From Salisapilia sapeloensis (lineage: Eukaryota; Oomycota; Peronosporomycetes; Peronosporales; Salisapiliaceae), in assembly GCA_023334545.1 (NCBI GenBank), contig JAADVB010000032.1, positions 1 through 64,000 on the forward strand: a stretch of DNA of 64,000 bases, given 5' to 3'. The position numbers and the translations under genes are program-made. The notes beneath the pieces are model-generated. The model was not told where the DNA came from and did not search any database. It worked only from the letters and a program-made list of their open reading frames with translations. Within the stretch, counting starts at the first letter, position 1; each line of letters starts with the position of its first letter. Positions 11,001 to 19,163 of the stretch are shown here, piece by piece.

Positions 11001-14000
11001 TACTTTACAACTTTTCCAGCAAACAACTGCTTGCAGCAGTGCTTATTGCTTGGAAAGAAGACCATAGCAGACGACAACAGATTAAACAAGTACTTGAGCT
11101 TCGATTTCAGATCTATGCATCGGGTGTGAAGAGTATTTGGTTCCATCAATGGAGGAATACAACTACCTTCTTACGAACATGTGAAATTACCACACTTCGT
11201 AATCGTAATGCTGAGCAACTCCTTACTCTCCAAAATAACGGAAGAGAGCTCGAGCAAATGTTGATGGAGTTGAATCATAAGCGAGCGGACCTAGAGACAC
11301 ATGAGCTACGGAAGCGATCAGATCACTTTCTTCTTAAGCGAGTCTCGGCAAGTTGTGCGTTGATTCGATCGTTTTATACTTGGCGCATCATTCATGTCCG
11401 CCTTATCTTTCATCGTAACGAAGTTAAACGCTTAATGAATATGAACATGCTCAAGCTGACTCGAAGATTATACAACGCATGGAAACGTTTTTGGTATGAC
11501 AGTACGAAAAGGTCTAGGATAGTAGAAGCTAAGTACCGTTCAGCTTGTGATCAGTGTCTGCGTTCTTGCTTTAGCAAGTGGCTAGACTTCATCGTCACGA
11601 CTGGAATCAATAGACAAAAGACAGACAAACTACAATGTCGAGCAAGGCTTCGGTGTATGCGTCAATGCTTCGACGAGTGGTGCCACAGCCTACGTCAAAT
11701 AGATCGAGCACGAGTCATTTGGACAAAGGTGACGACGAATGCGTGTCATGGAAAACTGCATGCAGCCTTTGACAAGTGGAAGGATGACGTAGAAACTATG
11801 AACAGAATGGAAAAGGATAAGGAAGACCGACAGAAAAAGCTTATGGCGTATCTGATGGACAAAGACGAAATGAGACTGAGCGATGTGATGGATCGATGGA
11901 AGTCGCATACGAATGAGCGAAGGAATCTTCGCCTTGAAGTGAATCACAGATACAAATTGCATTGTCGGACGCTTTTGCAGCGTATATGGGATGATTGGAT
12001 CGGCTATATAGAACGAGAAAAACAACAGTGCACTGGTATCAATCGCACTGTTCAAATATGGCAACGGCGTCGTGAGCGATCTGCCTGGACGCAATGGACA
12101 CGGGTAGTTGCATTCTTGAACAAGCAGGAAATGGCTCAGCAGCAGCATGATCTTTTGGCACAAGTTGACAGTTTCTCCACCTCACTAAAAGAAAAGTGTG
12201 AGCAGTACGAGCAGTCCGAAGCTCATTTGAAAGCAACAAAAGAAAGGCTGCTAGAGGTGGAACAAGAGCTGAGTCACCGAACGAAGCAGCAAGAGATACA
12301 AGATAGCTATGCAACCGATAAATTTACAAAGATGAGGATGGTAACGAAGCTTTTGTACCTTCGCCAGGACCAGCTATCGACAGCTAAAGTCCAAGCTTTT
12401 CAGAAATGGCTAAGCTTTATCCGTGATATGAGCTTTCTCGAGCGTACGTTTGGAAAGATAATCAATATCGTTCGGCATGCGACTACAAGAAGAGGCTTTC
12501 GAACATGGAAATTTCATCTACTGCAGCACGCTGGGTTGGAAGCTCTTCAACGTCGTGTAAAGCAGCGTCAGTTGAAACGTGCCGTGAAATGCTTTAGACT
12601 TGTGTGGCAAAGACACATTCGACTGAAGCGATTACTTTTATCAAGGATGATAAAGAACGGTCAAGCTTCGCTTTCACAAGTTCGTTTGCATTTTAAATTG
12701 TGGCAAACTTCAGCTGCGCTCATGTCCAAAACAATCGAGCAAGCTATTGACCATAATGCGTTGTATTCAAAGCTCGATCGCTACAAAGGTCAACTTCAGA
12801 ACTTGACATTAAATAAATGGTGCTGGCTTGCATATCGACGAAGACTGGGACAAATGAAAGTCTTCTTTGATGTATTACGAGAGAAGCAAACAGGCAAGCG
12901 TGCTGTATTGTTAGCAATGCGCCAACAAGGCGAGCGGAAGGGTACACATCGATATAGGCCAAGTCATGTGCAAGTCAATGGAAGCATGCTATCCCAAGAA
13001 GAGCAGCATTTGCTTACTACTATATCACATTCTCTTGGAACTTTCTTCACTGCCATTGGAAAAAGCAAACGACTAATTGAAGTCTTTACGTACGTCAATA
13101 GCATAGGGAGTCAGCTTTTTGATGGTTGCTCGTCGGTGCTTTTTCTATTGGACACGCAGCGTAACGAGCTCTGGGCACAGCAGACAGACGAGAGTATATT
13201 GCACTTTGCTTCTTCACTCGGAATCACCGGACATGCTGTTAGTACCAAATTTCCAATCTTTGTGGAAGATGCGATGCACGACTTTCGGTATAATCCGATT
13301 GTTGACTATTTAGTCCTCTCGCAGTTTATGAAAAAGGGGATGAGCATGTCTGGAGGCTTGAACCATCATACAACCAGCTTGTGCTCTCAGGACACGGTGG
13401 CTTGTATATTTGCAGTACCTTTACTTTCTGTAAATGGTAACCCTGTCGGAGTAGTCGAGCTTGCCTTCGAAGTCAAGGATAAGAACACCAATATGAGTGA
13501 CAGACTACAAGCACGATGTGTCCAACTTGTTGGTACGATCACTGCAAAGTATTTGGAATCGCTCTTTGATGGCATGACTCGACATGCTAACGACTCGAAG
13601 CTAGCTTTGGAGAGAAATAGGTTCACAAAACTCTTTTATCAATGTAAGAATTGGCGAAAATATTATTCTGCCATGGATCGCAAAGTCGCTCGTACGGAGG
13701 ATCAATTGCAAATTCTCGCGAGAAGTGAAGAAGAATTATCGTCAAGTAACCAAAAGCTCGAGAAGGCTTTAAAAGACCTAGAAAAGAAATATCAACAGGC
13801 TCATGACCAAAAGCAAGAAGCATTTGGACGAGCAGCTACTTGTGAGCAAGAGATATCGACTCTACATGACAAAATATCGGAGCTCCAACAGAGCATTCGC
13901 AAGCATCGCAAAGAGCTGAAGAGGAGGGAAGTGGAACTCACGAATGCTGTGAGTCAGAATGAAAATACTGACCTCACCCGTTTGCTATGGAGAGCCACGG

Positions 14001-14269
14001 ATGGACACACCAACGATGCAGATAACGACAGGTTGTCGAGAAAGAGCCACGACGGAGAGAAGGAAAACAGTTTAGAAGCATACAGACTACTAAAAGCTGA
14101 TCAAGCAAGTTTAAAGAATAAACTCGCTCGGGTTGAATCCGACTCCAAAGTGCTTGTGAACGCCGTTCACGTCGCCTGCACTCACCAAGGAGAGCTTCCA
14201 GTGTCTCTGCAGCAGGAAGTTGACCGAATTACGAAGAGAATGACGAAGGTATCGCAGAATAGTCGATGA
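8030..14269 (+). CDS. Giant Sfi1-repeat (centrin-binding) protein with GAF domain and coiled-coil tail
   Basis: Uninterrupted 2079-residue frame; the first ATG in frame is 8030. After a coiled-coil stretch (about residues 60-230), most of the protein up to about 1640 consists of divergent repeats of about 30-60 residues with a central aromatic-x-x-W-(K/R) core, for example LYRAFRNWMK, LSAFSHWRV, VIRCFQSWK, LQVFNSWKS, VDRCFSSWK and HAAFDKWKD. This is the signature of Sfi1-type helices that bind centrin at centrosomes and basal bodies. Residues about 1660-1850 (nt 13010-13570) read as a GAF domain: IGSQLFDGCSSVLFLLD, LGITGHAVSTKFPIFVEDA, and a VPLLSVNGNPVGVVELAF strand. A coiled coil and polar tail follow. 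A basal-body or centrosome scaffold role is inferred from the repeats. The ligand of the GAF domain, if any, is unknown. Confidence 0.85.
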   Translation: MDWKSPDSSDLDEHDVDDIEYIFDSSAMHRSSPSAGKFQVGQNWKSALCVTSLYDSYLQVMEENKTLKSKLKEVQKRPSKDAQIHPLEKKSGRKECRKPITNASKDTVEQELIESEKEQSEQRLQYLEREVARWKSLYEKEKKKAQDRVDRDPLTAQRQAMSAQSLQHALDEQVHTNQELTLTCERLQFMNERMKETHDERIQELETQLASFQTSQDEMKKANMMAIIQRMANANLYRAFRNWMKHTHVEVGRNAHQDQVQLLQQQLESERHHMRATYIRKLYLDRTKRCLHRYYTAWRSVYKAQRTRKDAIVYMRTKSTKHIRLSAFSHWRVQIENLVNHRNSLLAMVCRLQKYHFRTCYRKWANEVFVRQHMLQSNQQRAEHDEKNKELTSTLDTANQKLLQAHEDLCQYQEEIKRLRQICNKEQEERARHETKVKERLASFFRKNNDAYLLRSTFESWVLSTSQQVQRQVQIRNVAAELNRKKLCLYVRQWHKSTSEKRMKHQVLLHAVTRMRYAIVIRCFQSWKANVENKREKKALVNRVIYRWKKLQILQVFNSWKSHTEVVVSTRRSLDRLVLLFVKMQVGMGWKQWVDVSDEMAKETKDRLRLEQEKERKRELEEIKRSILTLNSYFTMWKGAIRLKATHMKILQKWGVRCNSNLQKTYWRLWKQSISEQKEHRIKLKKWIRRWKVVKLQKAWTQWIVQGMRLENADKVTNVANQYNVRLEELEQSLKQRQEKEVEQQREREMADNTYSAALQVKDRIVSEKDASKRRYAQALMKIFTSKQNGRLVATVFRCWKCFVDENLALKAKVMSFLRQQDTTVVQRIFTQWRTSYQRLRGMKKALGLLHTYIGASYVDRCFSSWKYYIHLEQTIKLFATAFAMTCDQYVLQTTFRQWQTEAHARRVMRSTVQRLLVQSAYLDVQHAFSKWTRVMMEAQREEMVHEKEQRLRLVQEKIVYRWGCRSIRMVFHAWKVYVGVKRRMNQGYILLYNFSSKQLLAAVLIAWKEDHSRRQQIKQVLELRFQIYASGVKSIWFHQWRNTTTFLRTCEITTLRNRNAEQLLTLQNNGRELEQMLMELNHKRADLETHELRKRSDHFLLKRVSASCALIRSFYTWRIIHVRLIFHRNEVKRLMNMNMLKLTRRLYNAWKRFWYDSTKRSRIVEAKYRSACDQCLRSCFSKWLDFIVTTGINRQKTDKLQCRARLRCMRQCFDEWCHSLRQIDRARVIWTKVTTNACHGKLHAAFDKWKDDVETMNRMEKDKEDRQKKLMAYLMDKDEMRLSDVMDRWKSHTNERRNLRLEVNHRYKLHCRTLLQRIWDDWIGYIEREKQQCTGINRTVQIWQRRRERSAWTQWTRVVAFLNKQEMAQQQHDLLAQVDSFSTSLKEKCEQYEQSEAHLKATKERLLEVEQELSHRTKQQEIQDSYATDKFTKMRMVTKLLYLRQDQLSTAKVQAFQKWLSFIRDMSFLERTFGKIINIVRHATTRRGFRTWKFHLLQHAGLEALQRRVKQRQLKRAVKCFRLVWQRHIRLKRLLLSRMIKNGQASLSQVRLHFKLWQTSAALMSKTIEQAIDHNALYSKLDRYKGQLQNLTLNKWCWLAYRRRLGQMKVFFDVLREKQTGKRAVLLAMRQQGERKGTHRYRPSHVQVNGSMLSQEEQHLLTTISHSLGTFFTAIGKSKRLIEVFTYVNSIGSQLFDGCSSVLFLLDTQRNELWAQQTDESILHFASSLGITGHAVSTKFPIFVEDAMHDFRYNPIVDYLVLSQFMKKGMSMSGGLNHHTTSLCSQDTVACIFAVPLLSVNGNPVGVVELAFEVKDKNTNMSDRLQARCVQLVGTITAKYLESLFDGMTRHANDSKLALERNRFTKLFYQCKNWRKYYSAMDRKVARTEDQLQILARSEEELSSSNQKLEKALKDLEKKYQQAHDQKQEAFGRAATCEQEISTLHDKISELQQSIRKHRKELKRREVELTNAVSQNENTDLTRLLWRATDGHTNDADNDRLSRKSHDGEKENSLEAYRLLKADQASLKNKLARVESDSKVLVNAVHVACTHQGELPVSLQQEVDRITKRMTKVSQNSR

Positions 14270-14322
14270 GACTTGCCTTCGTATACATAGATAGAAGAGA
14301 AATAAAGCGATAACGTTTTCTA

Positions 14323-16308
14323 TTACGCATGCAATTGGAGCTGAATCTCACATTTTTCCTTCCTGGCCTTGTTCAACCTGTCGTTCATAATGTCCACCAA
14401 AAGCTTATGCGTTCCAAGTGGTTCCGTTACGAGCATGTTGACCTGTGGATGCTGCTTTCGTGCTTCCTCTAGTATCTCTGCGATATCTCCTCCTGGACCA
14501 GCATGACGTCCGTTGGAGAGGAAGAGTAGTGTGACAACGACAGTGCCACTAGTGATGTTGTAGTGTTCTAAAGCAGTTTCCAACAGAGGGCCGTTAAAGT
14601 CGTATTCCTCTCCGTCCCTCCTTTCCATACAGGTAGTCGCGATCATCGATACATCCTGAACAGACTGGTTCTGTGGTAGAACTTCACGTAGCTGTTGCGC
14701 CACAAACTCTCGCGTCTCATGCACACGCTGGTTGGGCGTGCCGTGGTCCAGTACAAGTACGTGTACTGGTCCAGTGGTCGACTCGTTCTGTGCCAAGCAC
14801 GAAGCAATTCGGTCCGATAGGATATGAGCGACTCTGTCATCACTTTGCAGCGTCATATCAATCAGCGGGGAAGCGCATCTAACATCAAGTGCCCCGAGAG
14901 CATCTTTCTCAACGTCCGTTTCATTCACAAAGCGATCCCAACACTTGTGAACGACGGACGGAAGAAAGTCAGTTAGTGTCGCGCTAACACCAAAGAACTC
15001 TGGAACGATGACAACATGTTTTTCATCGTGAGGATATCGCTTCACAAAGTCCGATAGGACCATCTCAAAGTTTTTCGCTGGAATGTCATGCAGTTTCGAG
15101 GAATCCACTCGATTGGAAAAGCGGAAGCTACATGGAACGACATACGAGTCTGTCTTTTCGCTGAGAGCAAACGATAGCTTACGGAGATCCAAGAATGGTT
15201 CTGGACGCAACGACCCGATGTTTGCGACGATGACGAGCTCTCTCTTCCGTCGCTTGGACTCGTTTGAAAATGCTTTTAAAGACTTCTGAACACCAGCGTA
15301 CACCATCTCAGCTTCGGTGTTGTAATACTTCTCTGTACGCCATTGATCCAATAGCCCGTGTCTGTACGTAGGATGGATCAAGTCGGCATCGAGCTCATCG
15401 TACAGCTTAGCATTGGACACGACTTTAAATTCAGCGTAAAACGTCTTTGCCATGGCACTCATACCCTTTTCTGCCTCCTCCCATGGCACTGCAGGTGGTA
15501 CGTCGTTACCCAAAAGTTCATGCGCAAAGGCAGCGACTTCATGACCTGGTGCTGGCTCATCGTCACACACGTTAAAAATAGTAGTTCCAAGAGTGGCACT
15601 TTTACGAGCTGATAGGAGAAGGACTTGAGTGATGTCGTCGACATGCGTTCGGTTGAAAGAGCGGTTGGGAAGGTATACACGAGGCTTGGAGGAGTCTTGT
15701 GCTTTGACTAGCGGACCACGGCCGGGTCCATAGATTCCGGCAAGTCGAAAGACCTGAACAGGAAGCTCTTTACCGACATCTAGCCACTGCTTTTCAGCGA
15801 TGATCCGACGTTGGTTGCGAGCTACAGTTGTGGTCGTCGGATTCGACTCATACACGACTGCTCCGTCACTATCTCCGTAGACACCAATGGTAGAGAGGTA
15901 GCCAACCCATTCTAACTTTGATTCTTCACTACTTGAAGCCTTAGATGCATCTAAAATTGTTTGCTGGAAGTGTGATAGCACGGGATCCATCGACACTTCT
16001 TCATCGTCCTTCGGTACTGCTTTACTGCGAAATGGTGGAATGGAGATGATCATGTGTGTTGCATTTTTAATGCAATCCTCCACAGGTACTGAGTTGGATG
16101 CACTCCATCCTTCATCACCATCGAACAGAAAAATATTCGATGACGTGAACTCGGCATACTTGGAAATGAGTGAGTCTGCAGCCTCTTGGCTGCGTACAGT
16201 ACCTGCAATCGAGTAGCCTAGTTGACTGAATGCTAGTGCAGCCTGCGTGGAGCTGTATCCAAGTCCGAAGACGAAGAGAGACTTGTTGTTGGTCGAAGAC
16301 GAGCTCAT
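14323..16308 (-). CDS. Fusion protein: NAD(P)-binding SDR epimerase-like domain plus two CbiX-like chelatase domains
   Basis: Single-exon, 661 residues. Residues about 8-330 are an atypical extended SDR (FVFGLGYSSTQAALAF nucleotide-binding loop; WVGYLSTIGVYGDSDGAVV; FRLAGIYGPGRGP; NRTHVDDITQVLLLS; FNVCDDEPAPGHEV), of the kind seen in bacterial YeeZ-like proteins. The catalytic Tyr region is altered. Residues about 355-650 hold two consecutive CbiX-type units. The second has VLDHGTPN and FLSNGRHAGPGGDI, which supply the two His expected of sirohydrochlorin chelatases, and ends NMLVTEPLGTHKLLVDI. The first has the same fold outline (ANIGSLRP; VPEFFGVSATLTDFLP; SPLIDMTLQSDDRV) but lacks both His. 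A role in siroheme or other tetrapyrrole metallation is inferred from the second unit only. The ATG at 16308 is followed at once by a polar linker and the Rossmann motif. Confidence 0.85.
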   Translation of the reverse strand: MSSSSTNNKSLFVFGLGYSSTQAALAFSQLGYSIAGTVRSQEAADSLISKYAEFTSSNIFLFDGDEGWSASNSVPVEDCIKNATHMIISIPPFRSKAVPKDDEEVSMDPVLSHFQQTILDASKASSSEESKLEWVGYLSTIGVYGDSDGAVVYESNPTTTTVARNQRRIIAEKQWLDVGKELPVQVFRLAGIYGPGRGPLVKAQDSSKPRVYLPNRSFNRTHVDDITQVLLLSARKSATLGTTIFNVCDDEPAPGHEVAAFAHELLGNDVPPAVPWEEAEKGMSAMAKTFYAEFKVVSNAKLYDELDADLIHPTYRHGLLDQWRTEKYYNTEAEMVYAGVQKSLKAFSNESKRRKRELVIVANIGSLRPEPFLDLRKLSFALSEKTDSYVVPCSFRFSNRVDSSKLHDIPAKNFEMVLSDFVKRYPHDEKHVVIVPEFFGVSATLTDFLPSVVHKCWDRFVNETDVEKDALGALDVRCASPLIDMTLQSDDRVAHILSDRIASCLAQNESTTGPVHVLVLDHGTPNQRVHETREFVAQQLREVLPQNQSVQDVSMIATTCMERRDGEEYDFNGPLLETALEHYNITSGTVVVTLLFLSNGRHAGPGGDIAEILEEARKQHPQVNMLVTEPLGTHKLLVDIMNDRLNKARKEKCEIQLQLHA

Positions 16309-16497
16309 GAGCGGCGTATGCTGGTTGTGCTAAGATGTTCTTCTTGGCAATAAAATGCTCATAAAACGTCATAATTATGTTTTATTCATTGCTACCCTAC
16401 TCCGTTGAAGAAAAGATTTATTTATTCTTTACATATTTACAAAAGTATCAGAAGTATTTACATATCTTTGTTAAGTTGCGAGGAGGTCGAGTTATAA

Positions 16498-16608
16498 TTA
16501 GCTTTTCCTGCTGAAAATGGCCTTCGTGAGTTTCCTTTTTGCTGCTGGAGGAAAGGCTGACAAGTTACTTGTTTGTTCTGGATACAGGGACTTGAAGCGC
16601 TCTTTTGC
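16498..16608 (-). other. Orphan coding-like run, antisense to the start of the next gene
   Basis: A minus-strand stretch of 37 codons reads like a protein C-terminus (KERFKSLYPEQTSNL then LSAFPPAAKRKLTKAIF) and ends in TAA. A tandem AATAAA-like signal lies about 60 bp downstream (minus strand, near 16430-16440). Upstream, the same frame meets a stop and there is no ATG. No neighbouring minus-strand exon was found, because the upstream DNA is the plus-strand membrane-protein gene. It may be a terminal exon of an unseen transcript, a gene relic, or chance. Confidence 0.25.
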
Positions 16609-18963
16609 ATGATGTGGATGTTAGATAAAGCCAAGCAATGTTCATGCAAAGATTACCCGAAGAGGTTTTGCGTCATTGTGCCGTTTATCGCAGTGTTATT
16701 GCTATTTGCGACTGATGTCTTGGATCTTTGGTTTAAAACTGTATGGATCGGGCCCATAGACTCGTTTTCTTTCCGAACGACAGAGGTTATTGTTATCGAT
16801 GATACCAGGTCCATTACGAGTGAGTCATGGAAGAGCAAAACGGGTGTGATTATGTCTTCGTGGGAAGCATATTCTCAGCTATGCAGTGAAATTTATCCAG
16901 ATCAAAAGGAGAGAATACATTCGTTCCTAGGCAAAGATTGCCACACCGAGAAACTTGCCAGTCAAGATCTTGGTACAAGGAACTATGAAGCAGATTCAGG
17001 ACAAGTCGTTGAGCAAATGGTATTCTCTGCGAGTATTCGAGCTGATTCGGTCGCTTGGGCTAGCTGCATGCTGCTTCCCCCTAATTTGAGGCCGCCACTT
17101 TGCTATGAAGATATCGTGAGCGAATACGCTGAACGATATGCTCTTGGACCTGTTCACGACCAACCAGCTATACCAGACGATCCTATATCTCAAAAGGAAC
17201 TGCTATCGATGATTCAGCTTTTAAGCAGCACACCACGACTTCATAGTTTCGTCTGCTCAGTTGCAGTGAATTTGAATGAGCCAGAGATTGACAACAGAAT
17301 TTATTATGTTTGCGCGCTTGGTGGTACCCCGCGCCGAATTGCACTGATTGGGCACTATGCTCACGGTGTCAGGCATTTACTGAAGCAGCATGCATGGATG
17401 GCAAAAGATGCTTTATCTGCGCTAGGCATGCAAATATCGTTAAGACAAATGGGAGAGTCTACATACAACATAATATCGCAAAAGAACCATTCCATCCTCA
17501 TTGAAGAATCGTTAGCCGTAGATATATCAGCATTTGGAGGTCTGTATGCGTTATCGATCGCAATCGACACCTGCTTGCTTGTTCTGCACATATTCAGCGC
17601 GATAAAAACTTACAAGCAAAACTTAATCACATCTGAGTACATTACCTCTATCTCTAACAGTGCCGATGTTAAATGGACTGAGCAGTGGACTAATGTTTAT
17701 CGCTCATTGTATCGAAGTCCGATCATCATGTGTATGACGATCGTGTCTGGAATAGTGGCATGGTTTGATGTTACTTCAGTGGCTGCAATTTCTCCGGATA
17801 AGTATGGTGTGTATGGAAATGGGCTTGTGCTGCTCGCACTTGTTCGACTGTGGATGGTGATCGTGTGTATTTTCAATATGATTTGGGATGTAATAGTTAT
17901 TGTCATTAGTGAGACAAGAGCTTACTACGTAACACAGAAAACCTTTGTAAAATCCAGCGAGATTGCTTTTACATGCGGTCTTGTTGCCTTGTTGGATGCA
18001 TCTCACATGCAAGGACGTATCCTGCAAAAGCGTGATGTGGAGGTTCAGCGAATGTGGAATTACCACTCATTTCCGAATTCACATGCATATGCAAATGTGT
18101 TCACTGAGGATGATTGGGAACAGAATCCAACATTGCAATGGAGATGTGTATTTGGTCCCTTCCTCAATTACATTGCAAAATGCGTCATCGCTATCATCAT
18201 TATCGCATTTGTTCGCGGTCTATATTATGGCATATATCTCGCACGCCGACACAGTGCTGCAAACGAATCGGTTAGTGATTCTATAGACTCGGGCCAGTCG
18301 GAAGGAAAAGTAATTCCACTTGACTTGGATAATCTCGATGATCTCACGAATGTACTGGAAGCTCCATCACTGGGCGCAACCTGGGATGGAGCTAGAACGA
18401 GTGAATCGTACTCCCGATTGCCGATAGAAGTGTTGATGCGAAGTCCGATTCGAGCACGATCTCTTGTTCGAAATTCAGTTCATCTCGAGTTTGAAGACGA
18501 TAGCAGCCAAATGATTGTACTACCGAGCATTGTGTACGACTTTGGTATCGCGGTCCAAGGAGACCAGCTTACGAAGCGCTTTGGATTCATTGGTACTGTC
18601 TTCCATTCACGCTTGAATATCGAAAACTTGCTTTTAGATATTGAACCACAAGAAGTCAAAGTTCAAGAGAATGTGTTTACGGCGTACTCTGCGCCACCGA
18701 AATCCATCCACCGAACCACTTCCTTCTATCAGAGCTCTCCTCGATCACCAAAAGTTGTACCAAAGTTCACAAGCCCGAAGTCCAGCTTGGAAAGCTCTCA
18801 CAAAATCAAAAGTGCTACGGAAGTAGACTTTGCAAATGCACTTCAACGGCGGCTCGAAGAAGAATCGAAACAACCGAAATTAACCAAAGCTAAATCTGTT
18901 CGTCGAAGAAAGAGCATGGCAGATTTTTCTGCCGAAGCTCTAGAGATACATAAAGAGCTATAG
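16609..18963 (+). CDS. Multipass membrane protein of unknown function
   Basis: Intronless, 784 residues from the first ATG in frame (16609). A hydrophobic helix near the N-terminus (FCVIVPFIAVLLLFATDVL) is followed by a soluble region of about 280 residues with several Cys. A cluster of helices comes next (FGGLYALSIAIDTCLLVLHIF; SPIIMCMTIVSGIVAWF; LVLLALVRLWMVIVCIFN continuing into IWDVIVIVI; AKCVIAIIIIAFVRGLYYG), then a hydrophilic tail of about 230 residues rich in Ser, Arg and Lys that ends near RRRKSMADFSAEALE. The arrangement fits a plasma-membrane or endomembrane protein with a large luminal/extracellular domain between helices 1 and 2 and a cytosolic regulatory tail. No known family is recognised; oomycete genomes carry many such lineage-specific proteins. 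Confidence 0.8.
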   Translation: MMWMLDKAKQCSCKDYPKRFCVIVPFIAVLLLFATDVLDLWFKTVWIGPIDSFSFRTTEVIVIDDTRSITSESWKSKTGVIMSSWEAYSQLCSEIYPDQKERIHSFLGKDCHTEKLASQDLGTRNYEADSGQVVEQMVFSASIRADSVAWASCMLLPPNLRPPLCYEDIVSEYAERYALGPVHDQPAIPDDPISQKELLSMIQLLSSTPRLHSFVCSVAVNLNEPEIDNRIYYVCALGGTPRRIALIGHYAHGVRHLLKQHAWMAKDALSALGMQISLRQMGESTYNIISQKNHSILIEESLAVDISAFGGLYALSIAIDTCLLVLHIFSAIKTYKQNLITSEYITSISNSADVKWTEQWTNVYRSLYRSPIIMCMTIVSGIVAWFDVTSVAAISPDKYGVYGNGLVLLALVRLWMVIVCIFNMIWDVIVIVISETRAYYVTQKTFVKSSEIAFTCGLVALLDASHMQGRILQKRDVEVQRMWNYHSFPNSHAYANVFTEDDWEQNPTLQWRCVFGPFLNYIAKCVIAIIIIAFVRGLYYGIYLARRHSAANESVSDSIDSGQSEGKVIPLDLDNLDDLTNVLEAPSLGATWDGARTSESYSRLPIEVLMRSPIRARSLVRNSVHLEFEDDSSQMIVLPSIVYDFGIAVQGDQLTKRFGFIGTVFHSRLNIENLLLDIEPQEVKVQENVFTAYSAPPKSIHRTTSFYQSSPRSPKVVPKFTSPKSSLESSHKIKSATEVDFANALQRRLEEESKQPKLTKAKSVRRRKSMADFSAEALEIHKEL

Positions 18964-19163
18964 GACCACTCTTGAAGGCACAGCTAACCACACCCATTAT
19001 ACCATGAAATGAAAAAAATAAAATCGTTGGGTGCCTTGCACAACTATATTATCCCTCCTGTTACTTCACTGCGTTGTCGCATGTTGATTTGAACAAAACT
19101 CCTTGTAGCTGTAAACTTTATCTTTACAGATACATCGAAATAACGATACCACGCCCGAAACCT

